Origin: an uncultured Bacteroides sp.
GTDB taxonomy: Bacteria > Bacteroidota > Bacteroidia > Bacteroidales > Bacteroidaceae
NCBI RefSeq assembly: GCF_958445495.1
Contig: NZ_CAUCSQ010000011.1
Span: forward strand, 1 to 64,000
Direction: 5' to 3'
DNA length: 64,000 bases
Below the pieces are notes generated by a model. That model saw only the letters and a program-made list of their open reading frames with translations, had not been told where the DNA came from and searched no databases. A program made the translations under genes and the position numbers. Shown here one piece after another: positions 1 to 9,067 of the stretch; within the stretch, counting starts at the first letter, position 1, and the number at the start of each line of letters is the position of its first letter.

Positions 1-53
1 TAGAATAGAAGTTTCCTAAACTTTAGATAGGGGTTCGATTCCCCTCGGGGCTA
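1..53 (+). tRNA. tRNA-Arg(CCU), 3' part, 5' end outside window
   Basis: The window opens inside a tRNA gene. Visible are an anticodon stem (8-12 with 20-24, one G-U pair) around a 7-base loop whose centre, 15-17, reads CCT; a T arm with stems at 29-33 and 41-45 and loop TTCGATT; and the 3' acceptor strand at 46-52 followed by discriminator A53. Anticodon CCU decodes the arginine codon AGG. No CCA is encoded. The D arm and 5' acceptor strand lie before the window, so the acceptor pairing cannot be checked. Confidence 0.85.
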
Positions 54-94
54 CTTTTTAAAAGTTAATTATTTGATGTTCAGCTATTTTTGTC

Positions 95-122
95 GGGGGA
101 TTGTTTCATTCCCCCCTTTTTT
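95..122 (+). terminator. Rho-independent terminator after the tRNA gene
   Basis: A G-rich arm (95-100) pairs with a C-rich arm (110-115) around a 9-base loop and is followed by a run of T. It lies about 40 bp after the tRNA end and so probably ends the tRNA transcript. Confidence 0.75.
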
Positions 123-493
123 ATTCCCCGTTTGTCAAGAGAGGCTGTTCAGGTTTTGTTGATTGGTCGTTCGTCTTCCCCTTCATTGCAAATAGTGGTA
201 TGTTGTTATAAATTCAATCTTTAATCGGCTAGAATCAGAAGATTTTAGTTCTCTATCATCTTATTTTGTGTTAAATAAATATCGAATCCTGTTTTGAATA
301 TTTAGAACGTGTATTGAATGTTTTATGTATTATTCTGTCAATATTATTATTGTGGGTTTTTAAAAATAAAGATATATGGTGGTTTTGGTTCTAAAGCAAA
401 ATTCAGTGTTCGGCAAATGGAAAAGCCGTGCTACTTCGTAACATGTGTCAGACGGTTGTTTGTCCGGCAGCGGAAAGATTGTCGGGACAGGTT
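123..493. other. AT-rich noncoding stretch
   Basis: About 370 bp between the tRNA terminator and the end of the ECF sigma gene. I see no convincing ORF, RNA gene or strong hairpin. No copy of the tRNA 3' end is visible here or at the far end of PUL 1, so there is no sign of an integration target-site duplication. Confidence 0.5.
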
Positions 494-1042
494 TTAACCG
501 TTATAGTTCAAAAAAGTAATGAATAGAGGCAGATTTTTTTTCAGAAATTTCAAAGCCTCGTGGATATTTCGTTTTACGCCGCTTTCTGAAATGGAAAGTC
601 GTTCGGCTATTTCTTTATTGCTTAGCCCTTGCTTTCTGCTTAAAATAAAAGTTTCCTTTTGACGTGGTGGTAATTGCTGTATCAGTATGTTTACGTATCG
701 GTTCAAGTCTTCGGCAACTATCTGGTTTTCTATATCGCAATATTTTTTTTCTACTTGTTCCAATGTGTTTTTCAATGCTGTTTCGTTTAATGATTTGCGG
801 TTCTGATTGAATGTCCGGTTGCGGGTAATGATGAATAATAGCCCGTCCAGGTCTTCGTTTTCGTCAAGCATGTCTTTATGTTCCCACAGTTTAATAAAAA
901 CGTCTTGTACGGTCTCTTCTATTTCGAATGTATCTGTCAGGTATAATTGGGCAAAACGATATACTTTTTTCCAATACTTATTATATATAAGTTTGAAAAC
1001 AGTTTCATCCCCTTGTTTTAATAACTGTATTTTATTTTTCAT
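494..1042 (-). CDS. ECF-type RNA polymerase sigma factor (PUL 1 regulator)
   Basis: A 182-residue sigma-70 family factor of the extracytoplasmic-function type common in Bacteroidetes. Sigma region 2 covers about residues 15-65 (a YNKYWKKVYRFA helix, then EIEETVQDVFIKLWE). Region 4 covers about 120-175, with a helix-turn-helix around the GLSNKEIAERLSISESGVKRN stretch. It should direct RNA polymerase to PUL 1 promoters when released by the FecR-like anti-sigma factor. It faces away from the anti-sigma gene and PUL 1 operon, with about 135 bp between the two starts; many Bacteroides sigma/FecR pairs are instead co-directional. The ATG start fits the family N-terminus. Family call is firm; its target regulon is inferred from position. 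Confidence 0.93.
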   Translation of the reverse strand: MKNKIQLLKQGDETVFKLIYNKYWKKVYRFAQLYLTDTFEIEETVQDVFIKLWEHKDMLDENEDLDGLLFIITRNRTFNQNRKSLNETALKNTLEQVEKKYCDIENQIVAEDLNRYVNILIQQLPPRQKETFILSRKQGLSNKEIAERLSISESGVKRNIHEALKFLKKNLPLFITFLNYNG

Positions 1043-1177
1043 ATAAATTTTGTTTGCGTAAAAATACTAAAATTATAAACTAGTAAAAGAATATTTAGGA
1101 CTTTATACCTGAAAAAATATTTTTTCTCATGTAACCCTTGGCCAATTTCAAGTGTGTTTATAATAAAAGGCCAATGT
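1043..1177. promoter_or_regulatory. Divergent promoter region between sigma factor and anti-sigma operon
   Basis: This 135-bp AT-rich gap must hold the promoters for the sigma gene (minus) and the FecR operon (plus). I cannot find a clean TAnnTTTG box for either direction. A short direct repeat GGCCAAT occurs at about 1140 and 1170. The control elements are not resolved by eye. Confidence 0.4.
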
Positions 1178-2053
1178 ATGAGAGATAGAAATGATATTGT
1201 TAATAAGAAATTTGTTGCGGAATTTATGAAGCAACAATGGGACAGGATTGAAGAAGAAGTGGAAAATGAGAGTGATGTTGCTGTTGGAAATTTGATTTGG
1301 AATAAGATCGATAAACGCTTGCATGTGTCTCGTCGCTTTTATCGGTTAAAGGTTGTTTCGTCGGTCGCTGCGTCCGTTGCTATTTTGTTTTTGGCGGGAT
1401 GGACCTATTTCATGTGGGGAAATAGGCTGTCAGACAAAATGTTGATTGTGGAAGCTGCGGAGAGCCGGAATTATATATTGCCTGACGGTTCCAAGGTGTG
1501 GATGGAGGCTGGCAGCCGTATTGAGTGTGCCGGAGACTTTTCAGAAAATCGGAACGTGAAGCTGGAAGGAAACTCCACATTCGAGGTTTTGAAACAGAAT
1601 GGGAAACCTTTCAGGGTATATCTGGCGAATTCTTGTATTGAAGTAAAAGGGACATGCTTTTCTGTGAACCAGGATATAGCGGAAGCAAACGTCATTACAT
1701 TGTATAACGGACGGATTGATTTCATATCAGCAGGAAAGGAGGCTGTTGAGCTGTATCCATCCCAGCAATTGGTATATGATAGCGTAAAGTTGAAATCAAC
1801 TGTAAAGCTTATTTCTTCGAATATTTGCTGGGAGAACGGTGATTTCCGGTTTTCTGAAATAGCCCTTTCCGAGTTAGTTGACTTTATCGGACAGAAATAC
1901 CGGGTTTCGATAGAGCTGGAAGGATTGAAGAAATTGAATATAACCGGGCGTATTCATTACGATGAAACATTGGATTTAGTGATAAAGAAGATATGTTTCA
2001 GCTTGAAGTTGAATTATCGTTTTGTGAATAACAAATATGTATTGTATAAGTAG
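1178..2053 (+). CDS. FecR-family anti-sigma factor
   Basis: A 291-residue single-pass inner-membrane regulator. The N-terminal cytoplasmic part should bind the ECF sigma factor. A transmembrane helix at about residues 65-85 (SVAASVAILFLAGWTYF) leads to a periplasmic FecR domain (about 95-205, with YILPDGSKVWMEAGS) and a C-terminal DUF4974 domain (about 215-291). An upstream in-frame GTG at 1154 would add eight residues, but ATG 1178 gives the normal FecR N-terminus and is preferred. The stop lies 74 bp before susC. By family logic, substrate-bound SusC contacts FecR through its STN domain and releases sigma; the partner assignment here is by neighbourhood. Confidence 0.9.
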   Translation: MRDRNDIVNKKFVAEFMKQQWDRIEEEVENESDVAVGNLIWNKIDKRLHVSRRFYRLKVVSSVAASVAILFLAGWTYFMWGNRLSDKMLIVEAAESRNYILPDGSKVWMEAGSRIECAGDFSENRNVKLEGNSTFEVLKQNGKPFRVYLANSCIEVKGTCFSVNQDIAEANVITLYNGRIDFISAGKEAVELYPSQQLVYDSVKLKSTVKLISSNICWENGDFRFSEIALSELVDFIGQKYRVSIELEGLKKLNITGRIHYDETLDLVIKKICFSLKLNYRFVNNKYVLYK

Positions 2054-2127
2054 TAGGGGAAAGTATTACACGTTTAAGAAAGTATTATACGCTAATACCT
2101 TTAAACTAATATTAATAAAAACAACAA

Positions 2128-5100
2128 ATGAAAAAGAAAAAAATTTTGAGTGGGATTGGATGCAGGAGTTTTGCCCTGTTTCTGTCTTTTTGCCCTTTGT
2201 TGGAAGTCAATGCGGTCGATTCCGTTTTGGTCCGGGTCAAAGGACATTCGATGACGTTGACTCAAGTTGTTCAGCAAATCGAGAAAAACAGTGATTATTC
2301 TTTCTTTTATAATTCAGATGATTTGTCTGGAAATGTAAAGAAGGACTTCGATTGTAACGGTACAATTGAAGAAGTGCTGAAAAAGGTTTTCGAGTCCAGC
2401 GGAATCGAATACAAGATTCAGGGAAAAGATATCATTTTAGTCAGGAATGAGGAAGAAAATGCCGTGCGGCAGCAACAGAAAAAAAAGCAACGTAACATTA
2501 CGGGACACGTCTCGGATGAAACTGGACTGCCGCTTGTCGGTGTCAATGTAGTGGTAAAAGGAACGACAACGGGAGTGATAACAGACTTGGACGGAAACTA
2601 TACAATTCCTTTTTCCGGCGAAAGCGGAACGTTGGAATTCAGCTATATTGGCTGTAAGACACAGAGCATTTACGTAACTGACCAGGGCGTTATCAATGTC
2701 AAGATGGTTTCGGATAATGAAATGCTGGGAGAAGTGGTTGTAGTAGGAGCCGGAACTCAGAAGAAAGTCTCGGTCACGGGATCTATTGCGGCTGTAAAGG
2801 GGGCTGAGCTGAAAATTCCTTCTTCATCTTTGACAACCGCCTTGGCGGGAAAGCTTTCGGGTGTAATTGCCGTCACCAATTCCGGTGCGCCGGGAGAAAC
2901 TTCTGACTTTTATATTCGTGGTGTCAGCACGTTTGGCGGACGTGCTACTCCGTTGATTTTGTTGGATGGAGTGGAAATCTCTTCGGGAGACTTGAATAAT
3001 CTTCCGGCTGAAAGTATCGAAAGTTTTTCTATTTTGAAAGATGCGTCCGCCACCGCCATTTACGGTGCGAGGGGTGCTAACGGCGTCATGTTAATTACTA
3101 CCAAAAGCGGTATTGAAAATTCGAAGGCAAGGGTGAACGCTTCCTTTGAATACTCTTTCCAGCAGCCAACGAAGCTGATGGAGTTTGTTGATGGAGCTAC
3201 TTGGATGGAGATGTACAATGAAGCTATGTTGACACGCAATCCTACCCGTACTCCAAGATATTCGCAGAGTGATATAGATATGACACGCAGCCATGTGGCC
3301 CCGTATGCTTATCCGGATATCGACTGGTATGATTTGATGTTCAAAGATATGACTATGAACCAGCGTGCCAATATCAATGTGCAGGGAGGCGGTTCAAAAG
3401 TTTCTTATTATCTGAGTTTGCAGGCGAACCATGATACCGGTATGTTGAATATCCCCCAAAACTATTCGCTGAAGAATAATATCAACACTTGGAATTATAC
3501 GTTTCAGAATAATATCGATTATAGGCTGACTTCTTCCACGAAAATCGGTTTGAGGATGAATGCGCAGGTTGGGCATTACACCGGACCTAAGACGGATGTC
3601 AATTCTTTCTTTTCCATGGTTTATGAAGATAGTAATCCGATTGCTATCGTCCCCTATTTCCCGGCAGCGGAGGGAGACAAGCATATACGTTTCGGAAATG
3701 CTTACTGGTCGGGTGAGTCGCTGTATAAGAACCCGTATGCTGAAATGTTGAATTCATTCAAGGAAAAAAACTCGACTACACTGAATACTTCGCTCAACCT
3801 GGAACAAAAGCTTGATTTCGTTACCAAAGGGTTGAAACTGACGGCGTTGGTAAATTTAAAGGCTTATGCCTATAACTCTTACGACCGTTCGTTGGAACCT
3901 TACTATTATCAGGTAGACCGTTCGACCTGGAATCCCGATAATCCCAATACATTCCTTTTGTCAAGGGTTGGGACTTCCGGTAAGGATTATATCGATGAGT
4001 CGGGAATAAGTCGTTACAGTGACAATACATTTTATTTCGATGTCCGTTTGGATTATAACCGTTCATTCGGCAGACATAATGTAGGCGGTTTATTGATGTA
4101 TATGCAACGCGAATTCCGCAGTGACGTCAATCCGCATAGGAATCAGGGATTGTCCGGACGTCTTACCTATGACTTCGATCATCGTTATTTAGTGGAGTTC
4201 AATTTCGGTTATAATGGGACAGAACGTTTGGCTAAAGGTAAGCGTTTCGAATTTTTCCCTGCCATGTCTTTAGGTTGGGTAGCCAGTGGGGAGAAATTCT
4301 GGGAACCAATTAGACCTTATGTCAACCACCTGAAAATTAGAGGTTCTTACGGTCTGGTAGGAAACGATGAGACGGGTTCCGATGCCGGAGCTCCTCACTT
4401 CCTTTATTTTGACGATGTGACGATAGGCGGAAGTGGTTCTTACTCGATGGGCGTACGTGGAACCGATAAAAAATCAGGTCCTGGTTTTAACCGTTATGCT
4501 ATTCAAGATGCTTGTTGGGAACGTGCCAAGAAATTGGACGTTGGCATTGATTTTGAGTTGTTCAACCAAGTAAGTATTACGGCAGACTTCTTCCACGAAA
4601 AACGTGACAGGATTTTAATGCAGCGTGCTTCGTGGCCGATATTTATGGGATATACGAATGCCATTCCTTGGAGTAATATCGGGGAAGTGACAAATAAAGG
4701 TTTTGAACTGAGCCTGAACTGGAGAAAAGAAATCGTCAAAGATTTGCATATAGATTTCCGCGGTAACTTTACTTACACCGCTAATAAATACGATTATATC
4801 GACGAACCTGAATATCCTTATACTTGGAAGAGTGAAACCGGAAAACCTATTTCAGCTACTTATGGATATATCGCGGAAGGGTTGTTTACCAGCCAGGACG
4901 AGATAAACAACAGTCCTAAACAGGATTTGGGAAGTACAGTCATGGTAGGAGACATCAAATACCGTGATATTGACGGGGACGGTATCATTAATGAAAACGA
5001 CCAGGTCCTGCTTTCGCCTTATAACGGTTCGACTCCTCGTATCCAGTATGGTTTAGGGTTGAACGTGACCTATAAGAAACTGGATGTAGGCGTGTTCTTC

Positions 5101-5490
5101 AATGGTTCGGCAAAACGTACGCTGATGATGAATAATATTACGCCGTTTTGTACCGACGAACATCATGTAGACCACAACATCATGACATTCATTGCTGAGG
5201 ATTACTGGAGCGAAGACAATCCGAATCCGAATGCTGCTTATCCGCGTTTAGGATTGACTTATTCGGATGTAAACAATAACATGGTTGCAAGTTCTTACTG
5301 GATGCGTAACGGTAATTTCATCCGCTTCAAAAATTTCCAGGTCGGCTATTCTTTTCCGTATTGCCGTGTGTATGTCAGCGGAGAGAATCTAGCTGTCTGG
5401 AGTCCGTTTAAAAACTGGGACCCAGAAGTCTGGTGGAATAAATATCCTTTACAGCGTACATTCTGTATCGGTGCACAAATTAATTTTTAA
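2128..5490 (+). CDS. SusC-family TonB-dependent transporter with STN signalling domain
   Basis: A 1120-residue outer-membrane transporter. A signal peptide (about 1-29) is followed by an STN domain (about 38-106), a carboxypeptidase-regulatory-like beta-sandwich (about 123-195, with the VKGTTTGVITDLDGNYTI signature), a TonB-box-like GEVVVVGAG stretch at about 201-209, a plug (about 212-330, ending in the ILKDASATAIYGARGANGV signature) and a 22-strand-type barrel ending in phenylalanine. It imports oligosaccharides or glycopeptides captured by the SusD lipoprotein that follows 16 bp later. The STN domain is typical of SusC proteins that signal to FecR, which fits the anti-sigma gene just upstream. 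Substrate cannot be read from the sequence. Confidence 0.96.
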   Translation: MKKKKILSGIGCRSFALFLSFCPLLEVNAVDSVLVRVKGHSMTLTQVVQQIEKNSDYSFFYNSDDLSGNVKKDFDCNGTIEEVLKKVFESSGIEYKIQGKDIILVRNEEENAVRQQQKKKQRNITGHVSDETGLPLVGVNVVVKGTTTGVITDLDGNYTIPFSGESGTLEFSYIGCKTQSIYVTDQGVINVKMVSDNEMLGEVVVVGAGTQKKVSVTGSIAAVKGAELKIPSSSLTTALAGKLSGVIAVTNSGAPGETSDFYIRGVSTFGGRATPLILLDGVEISSGDLNNLPAESIESFSILKDASATAIYGARGANGVMLITTKSGIENSKARVNASFEYSFQQPTKLMEFVDGATWMEMYNEAMLTRNPTRTPRYSQSDIDMTRSHVAPYAYPDIDWYDLMFKDMTMNQRANINVQGGGSKVSYYLSLQANHDTGMLNIPQNYSLKNNINTWNYTFQNNIDYRLTSSTKIGLRMNAQVGHYTGPKTDVNSFFSMVYEDSNPIAIVPYFPAAEGDKHIRFGNAYWSGESLYKNPYAEMLNSFKEKNSTTLNTSLNLEQKLDFVTKGLKLTALVNLKAYAYNSYDRSLEPYYYQVDRSTWNPDNPNTFLLSRVGTSGKDYIDESGISRYSDNTFYFDVRLDYNRSFGRHNVGGLLMYMQREFRSDVNPHRNQGLSGRLTYDFDHRYLVEFNFGYNGTERLAKGKRFEFFPAMSLGWVASGEKFWEPIRPYVNHLKIRGSYGLVGNDETGSDAGAPHFLYFDDVTIGGSGSYSMGVRGTDKKSGPGFNRYAIQDACWERAKKLDVGIDFELFNQVSITADFFHEKRDRILMQRASWPIFMGYTNAIPWSNIGEVTNKGFELSLNWRKEIVKDLHIDFRGNFTYTANKYDYIDEPEYPYTWKSETGKPISATYGYIAEGLFTSQDEINNSPKQDLGSTVMVGDIKYRDIDGDGIINENDQVLLSPYNGSTPRIQYGLGLNVTYKKLDVGVFFNGSAKRTLMMNNITPFCTDEHHVDHNIMTFIAEDYWSEDNPNPNAAYPRLGLTYSDVNNNMVASSYWMRNGNFIRFKNFQVGYSFPYCRVYVSGENLAVWSPFKNWDPEVWWNKYPLQRTFCIGAQINF

Positions 5491-5506
5491 ATAAAAAATT
5501 GTAGCT

Positions 5507-7471
5507 ATGAAATTGATTAAAAAACTATTATATTTATTGGTGGGCGCTATTTGTTGCATGGTGAGCTCATGTAATTATCTGGATGTCGTTCCGACGGAAC
5601 AGGCCGATGCCGACGATACGATGAAAGATGAAAGCACTACATTGGGATTCTTATATTCCTGTTATATTGCCTGCGGCCGTACAACTCCCTCTCATTACCG
5701 TTCCTTTGAAGCATCTACCGATGAGTTTGTCCTGTCTCCTTTCTGGGATACGTATCCGGGCCCGAACGTGGCATGGGGACGTGTGAATTCTTCTTACACC
5801 TCCGGTGACAAGGATACACCGATGATTTGGGATAATTTTTATAATTATATCGGGCAATGCAACCTATTCTTAAGGCAAATTGCCAAAAGTAATCCGGAAG
5901 GAGTGACCAATTTGCAGAAAGAACGTTGGATAGCGGAAGTCAAATTCCTGAAAGCATATTATCATTTCCGGTTACTGTCCGCATACGGTCCGATTCCTAT
6001 TGTAGATGAATATCCCGACCAAAATACACCTACAAGTGCTTTACCGGGGCGTTCACATTTCGATTATACAGTCGATTACATTGTCGGCCTGTTGGACGAA
6101 GCGGTGGGAAGCAATGCACTACCTGCCTCTTGTAGTGGGAATGAATGGGGACGTGCCACCTCTACAGTTTGCAAGGCGTTGAAATCCCGTGTGTTGCTTT
6201 ATGCCGCGTCTGATATGTGGAACGGGAAATTCCCATTAGGCTCATGGCAGAATGAGAATTATGAAACGCCGGGATATGGAAACGAGTTGGTGAGCAGGAC
6301 GTATAATGAAGAAAAGTGGAAGAAAGCGTTGGAAGCCAGCTTGGATGCGTTGACGTTTGCAGAAGAAACCGGTTCGCGCAAGTTGTTACAGTGGGATCAT
6401 ATTTCTTCCATAGCGGAGAATCAGGGAGTCAAATATAGCGAGATTTATATACCGGGTGATGTCAATGATGAGTTTAAGAAGAAAGTCCTGTTGATGCGTT
6501 ATTTGCATAATTCGTATGATGACGAAGGGAATAAGGAAATTATTTTCGCAACCTTTCCCAGTTCAAATTGGAATACGTCCGCATCGGTTCCTCATCGGGT
6601 TGTTTATAAAAACAATGCTTGGACAGGAGAATGGGGAGGCTTTGCTCCTACACTTTATACAATGGAACATTTCTATACGAAAAATGGAAAACTTCCGGAA
6701 AAAGATCCTGCTTTTACGAACAAGACCCGATGGCTGGAAGCCGGCAATGTCGACCGTGAGGAGATTATCAATTTGAATATAGGGCGTGAACCGCGTTTTT
6801 ATGCATGGCTTTCGTTCGACGGGGACGACTACGGCCCGCTCTTGCGGGAAGGGAAACCGTTACGTTTGGATATGCGGGGTAACGATGCCAATACGGGAAA
6901 AGAAACAAGTGGGACACCGTGTAACGGATATGGTCCCGATTATCCGAGAGACTATTCGCCTACCGGTTTTCTGACCAGGAAATTTGTTCAGCCGGATTTG
7001 ACATATACCGACAGTCATAACAGACGAAGCTATCCGGTGACATTGTTTCGTTTGGGAGAACTTTACTTGAATGTGGCAGAATGTTATGCGGCGTTGGACA
7101 ATGCGGAAAAAGCGATAGAATATTTGAATGTCATACGTGAACGGGCGGGAGTTCCGGAACTGAAAATATCAGATGTACAATCCGGCATGTCGATTGAGGA
7201 TTGGGTGAGAAGCGAACGTTTCATCGAGTTGTGGGGTGAAGGTCACCGTTATTATGACCTGCGGCGTTGGTTACTTGCCCCGGACATGTTGAAAGCGGGA
7301 GTACGTGAAGGCTTGAGTGTAGAAAAAAAGGTGAACCCGACTATTGAGGAATTTAATCAGCGGACACCCATATCGCAGGATTTTACCTGGACAGATAAAA
7401 TGTATTTACTGCCTATCCATATTGATGAGGTTTACAGTGATCCGCAATTGGTACAGGCGCCGGGATATTAA
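5507..7471 (+). CDS. SusD/RagB-family surface glycan-binding lipoprotein
   Basis: A 654-residue lipoprotein with lipobox VSSC at about residues 19-22 followed by the common SusD start NYLDV. The alpha-helical, TPR-like SusD fold is supported by the N-terminal helices, the C-terminal LGELYLNVAECYAAL helix pair and the ERFIELWGEGHRYYDLRRW motif seen across the family. It should sit on the SusC barrel as a lid that binds substrate. It follows susC by 16 bp and precedes the DUF1735 lipoprotein by 21 bp, within one operon. Confidence 0.96.
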   Translation: MKLIKKLLYLLVGAICCMVSSCNYLDVVPTEQADADDTMKDESTTLGFLYSCYIACGRTTPSHYRSFEASTDEFVLSPFWDTYPGPNVAWGRVNSSYTSGDKDTPMIWDNFYNYIGQCNLFLRQIAKSNPEGVTNLQKERWIAEVKFLKAYYHFRLLSAYGPIPIVDEYPDQNTPTSALPGRSHFDYTVDYIVGLLDEAVGSNALPASCSGNEWGRATSTVCKALKSRVLLYAASDMWNGKFPLGSWQNENYETPGYGNELVSRTYNEEKWKKALEASLDALTFAEETGSRKLLQWDHISSIAENQGVKYSEIYIPGDVNDEFKKKVLLMRYLHNSYDDEGNKEIIFATFPSSNWNTSASVPHRVVYKNNAWTGEWGGFAPTLYTMEHFYTKNGKLPEKDPAFTNKTRWLEAGNVDREEIINLNIGREPRFYAWLSFDGDDYGPLLREGKPLRLDMRGNDANTGKETSGTPCNGYGPDYPRDYSPTGFLTRKFVQPDLTYTDSHNRRSYPVTLFRLGELYLNVAECYAALDNAEKAIEYLNVIRERAGVPELKISDVQSGMSIEDWVRSERFIELWGEGHRYYDLRRWLLAPDMLKAGVREGLSVEKKVNPTIEEFNQRTPISQDFTWTDKMYLLPIHIDEVYSDPQLVQAPGY

Positions 7472-7492
7472 CAAATTAAACGAACGAAGGAT

Positions 7493-9034
7493 ATGAAACA
7501 TTTATTTTTTAATATATTATTAGCGGGATGTTGTTTGTCGGCATTGGTATCTTGCGGTGACGAGACAGATGTATTGCCCAATTTCGCAAATCCGGAACAG
7601 GAAGCAACAGAAGCATATCTCTACCTGAAAGAGAATGGAGAACAAGAAGTGACCGTATATGCTGACGGAGAGTTTACAGACTATACTTTCACTGTCGTAA
7701 GAGGAGGAAAACAGGACTTGCCGGCGAGTGCGAAGCTAGCAGTCATGACACAGGAAGAAGTAGACGAAAATTACGGGTCGGACGGTTTTGATTATGTCAT
7801 CATTCCGGATGGCAGTTACAAATTACCGAATCAGACGGAAATAATTTTTTCGGAGTCCGAAGATGTAAAAGACGTAACCGTATCACTCAATGCAAAACAG
7901 ATGCAAGAGGCCGTTCTAATGATGATGGATGAAGTGGAGGAAGAAGGAAACGGTGAAGGAAGTGGGAGTGAAACGGAAAAAGTGAAGAGATATGTACTCC
8001 CTTTGAAATTGACGAGCGAGACAGACAGTGTCAGTGTAGAGAAAGACAAACTGTTATTGATAATGGATATTTCATCGCCGAAAGTTGAGCTGATAATAAC
8101 GGAAAGCGAGATAGCGGTTGATGTCAGTGAGACGGCGGAAGTTTCCCTTTTTACACAAATTGCGGGGGTGGACGAGAATACCAGGACGGTTTCTTGTAAA
8201 GTGGATAAAAATATAGATGAGCTGGTAAGTGCTTATAATGTGGAAAATGGTACAGATTACATGGCTCTTCCTACAAATGCTTATCAACTGAATGGAGGAG
8301 ATGAGGCTGTTTTGACCTTTGGACCGGGAACACTTTATTTGTCGTTGAAAATAGTATTTATTGAAGAGAACATAGCACCTCTTACGGACTATCTGTTACC
8401 GGTTAAACTTCTCCGTGGGGAAGGAATCGATGTAGATGAGTCAATCTGTTATATAAAGGTGAGCAATTATTCCTCCTTGCAAAAAATCAATCTGGTGAAG
8501 GATGACAATAATGATATACGGACGGAATATGGCTCGAAAAGTAGTTCCTCCGAATGGAACCAATGGAGCTTAATAGATGGTGATTTAAGTACGATTTGGC
8601 ATTCCAGGTATAAGACAGGTCGTTATGAGTATATTTGCCATGAAAAGTATGGGCACTCTATTGATTTTCACGTGGGTAAGGATGGAGCATTGACTACAGT
8701 GATGTTTGAGTATGTGCTCCGTGGCGACTATGACAATGGGCATCCTTTGGAATTTACCATTTATACATGTGATGAGCGGTTGGATAGCGGGGAGTATGAT
8801 TGGACAGGAGATGAAAGCGACTGGAAAGAACTTAAAAAATTCACTGTTGAAGAAGACCGCCTGCCTAATGAGCAGGGAGGTACATTCCGTTCTGAAATTC
8901 TGACTGCAGGACAGCCTTTCAAGTGGTTACGTTTCAGTGTGACCAAAGGTAGTGACGGAAAACAGGTCAAGGCGATGAATCATACGGAACAAGGTTTTTT
9001 CTCTTTGGCGGAAATATGTTTCTGGGGTAAATAA
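7493..9034 (+). CDS. DUF1735 / discoidin-domain surface lipoprotein, copy 1
   Basis: A 513-residue lipoprotein: lipobox VSC at about residue 21, then acidic residues GDETD of the type found in Bacteroides surface-export signals. Residues about 30-320 hold DUF1735-type beta-sandwich repeats (the MTQEEVDENYG and YNVENGTDYMALP motifs are typical). The C-terminal 170 residues look like an F5/8 type C (discoidin) carbohydrate-binding domain, with LIDGDLSTIWHS near its start and WLRFSV near its end. It most likely binds glycans at the cell surface; no catalytic motif is visible. The next gene is a paralogue with the same architecture. Confidence 0.85.
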   Translation: MKHLFFNILLAGCCLSALVSCGDETDVLPNFANPEQEATEAYLYLKENGEQEVTVYADGEFTDYTFTVVRGGKQDLPASAKLAVMTQEEVDENYGSDGFDYVIIPDGSYKLPNQTEIIFSESEDVKDVTVSLNAKQMQEAVLMMMDEVEEEGNGEGSGSETEKVKRYVLPLKLTSETDSVSVEKDKLLLIMDISSPKVELIITESEIAVDVSETAEVSLFTQIAGVDENTRTVSCKVDKNIDELVSAYNVENGTDYMALPTNAYQLNGGDEAVLTFGPGTLYLSLKIVFIEENIAPLTDYLLPVKLLRGEGIDVDESICYIKVSNYSSLQKINLVKDDNNDIRTEYGSKSSSSEWNQWSLIDGDLSTIWHSRYKTGRYEYICHEKYGHSIDFHVGKDGALTTVMFEYVLRGDYDNGHPLEFTIYTCDERLDSGEYDWTGDESDWKELKKFTVEEDRLPNEQGGTFRSEILTAGQPFKWLRFSVTKGSDGKQVKAMNHTEQGFFSLAEICFWGK

Positions 9035-9067
9035 AGATCGTTTTAATTTAAAAGAACAAGGAAAATT

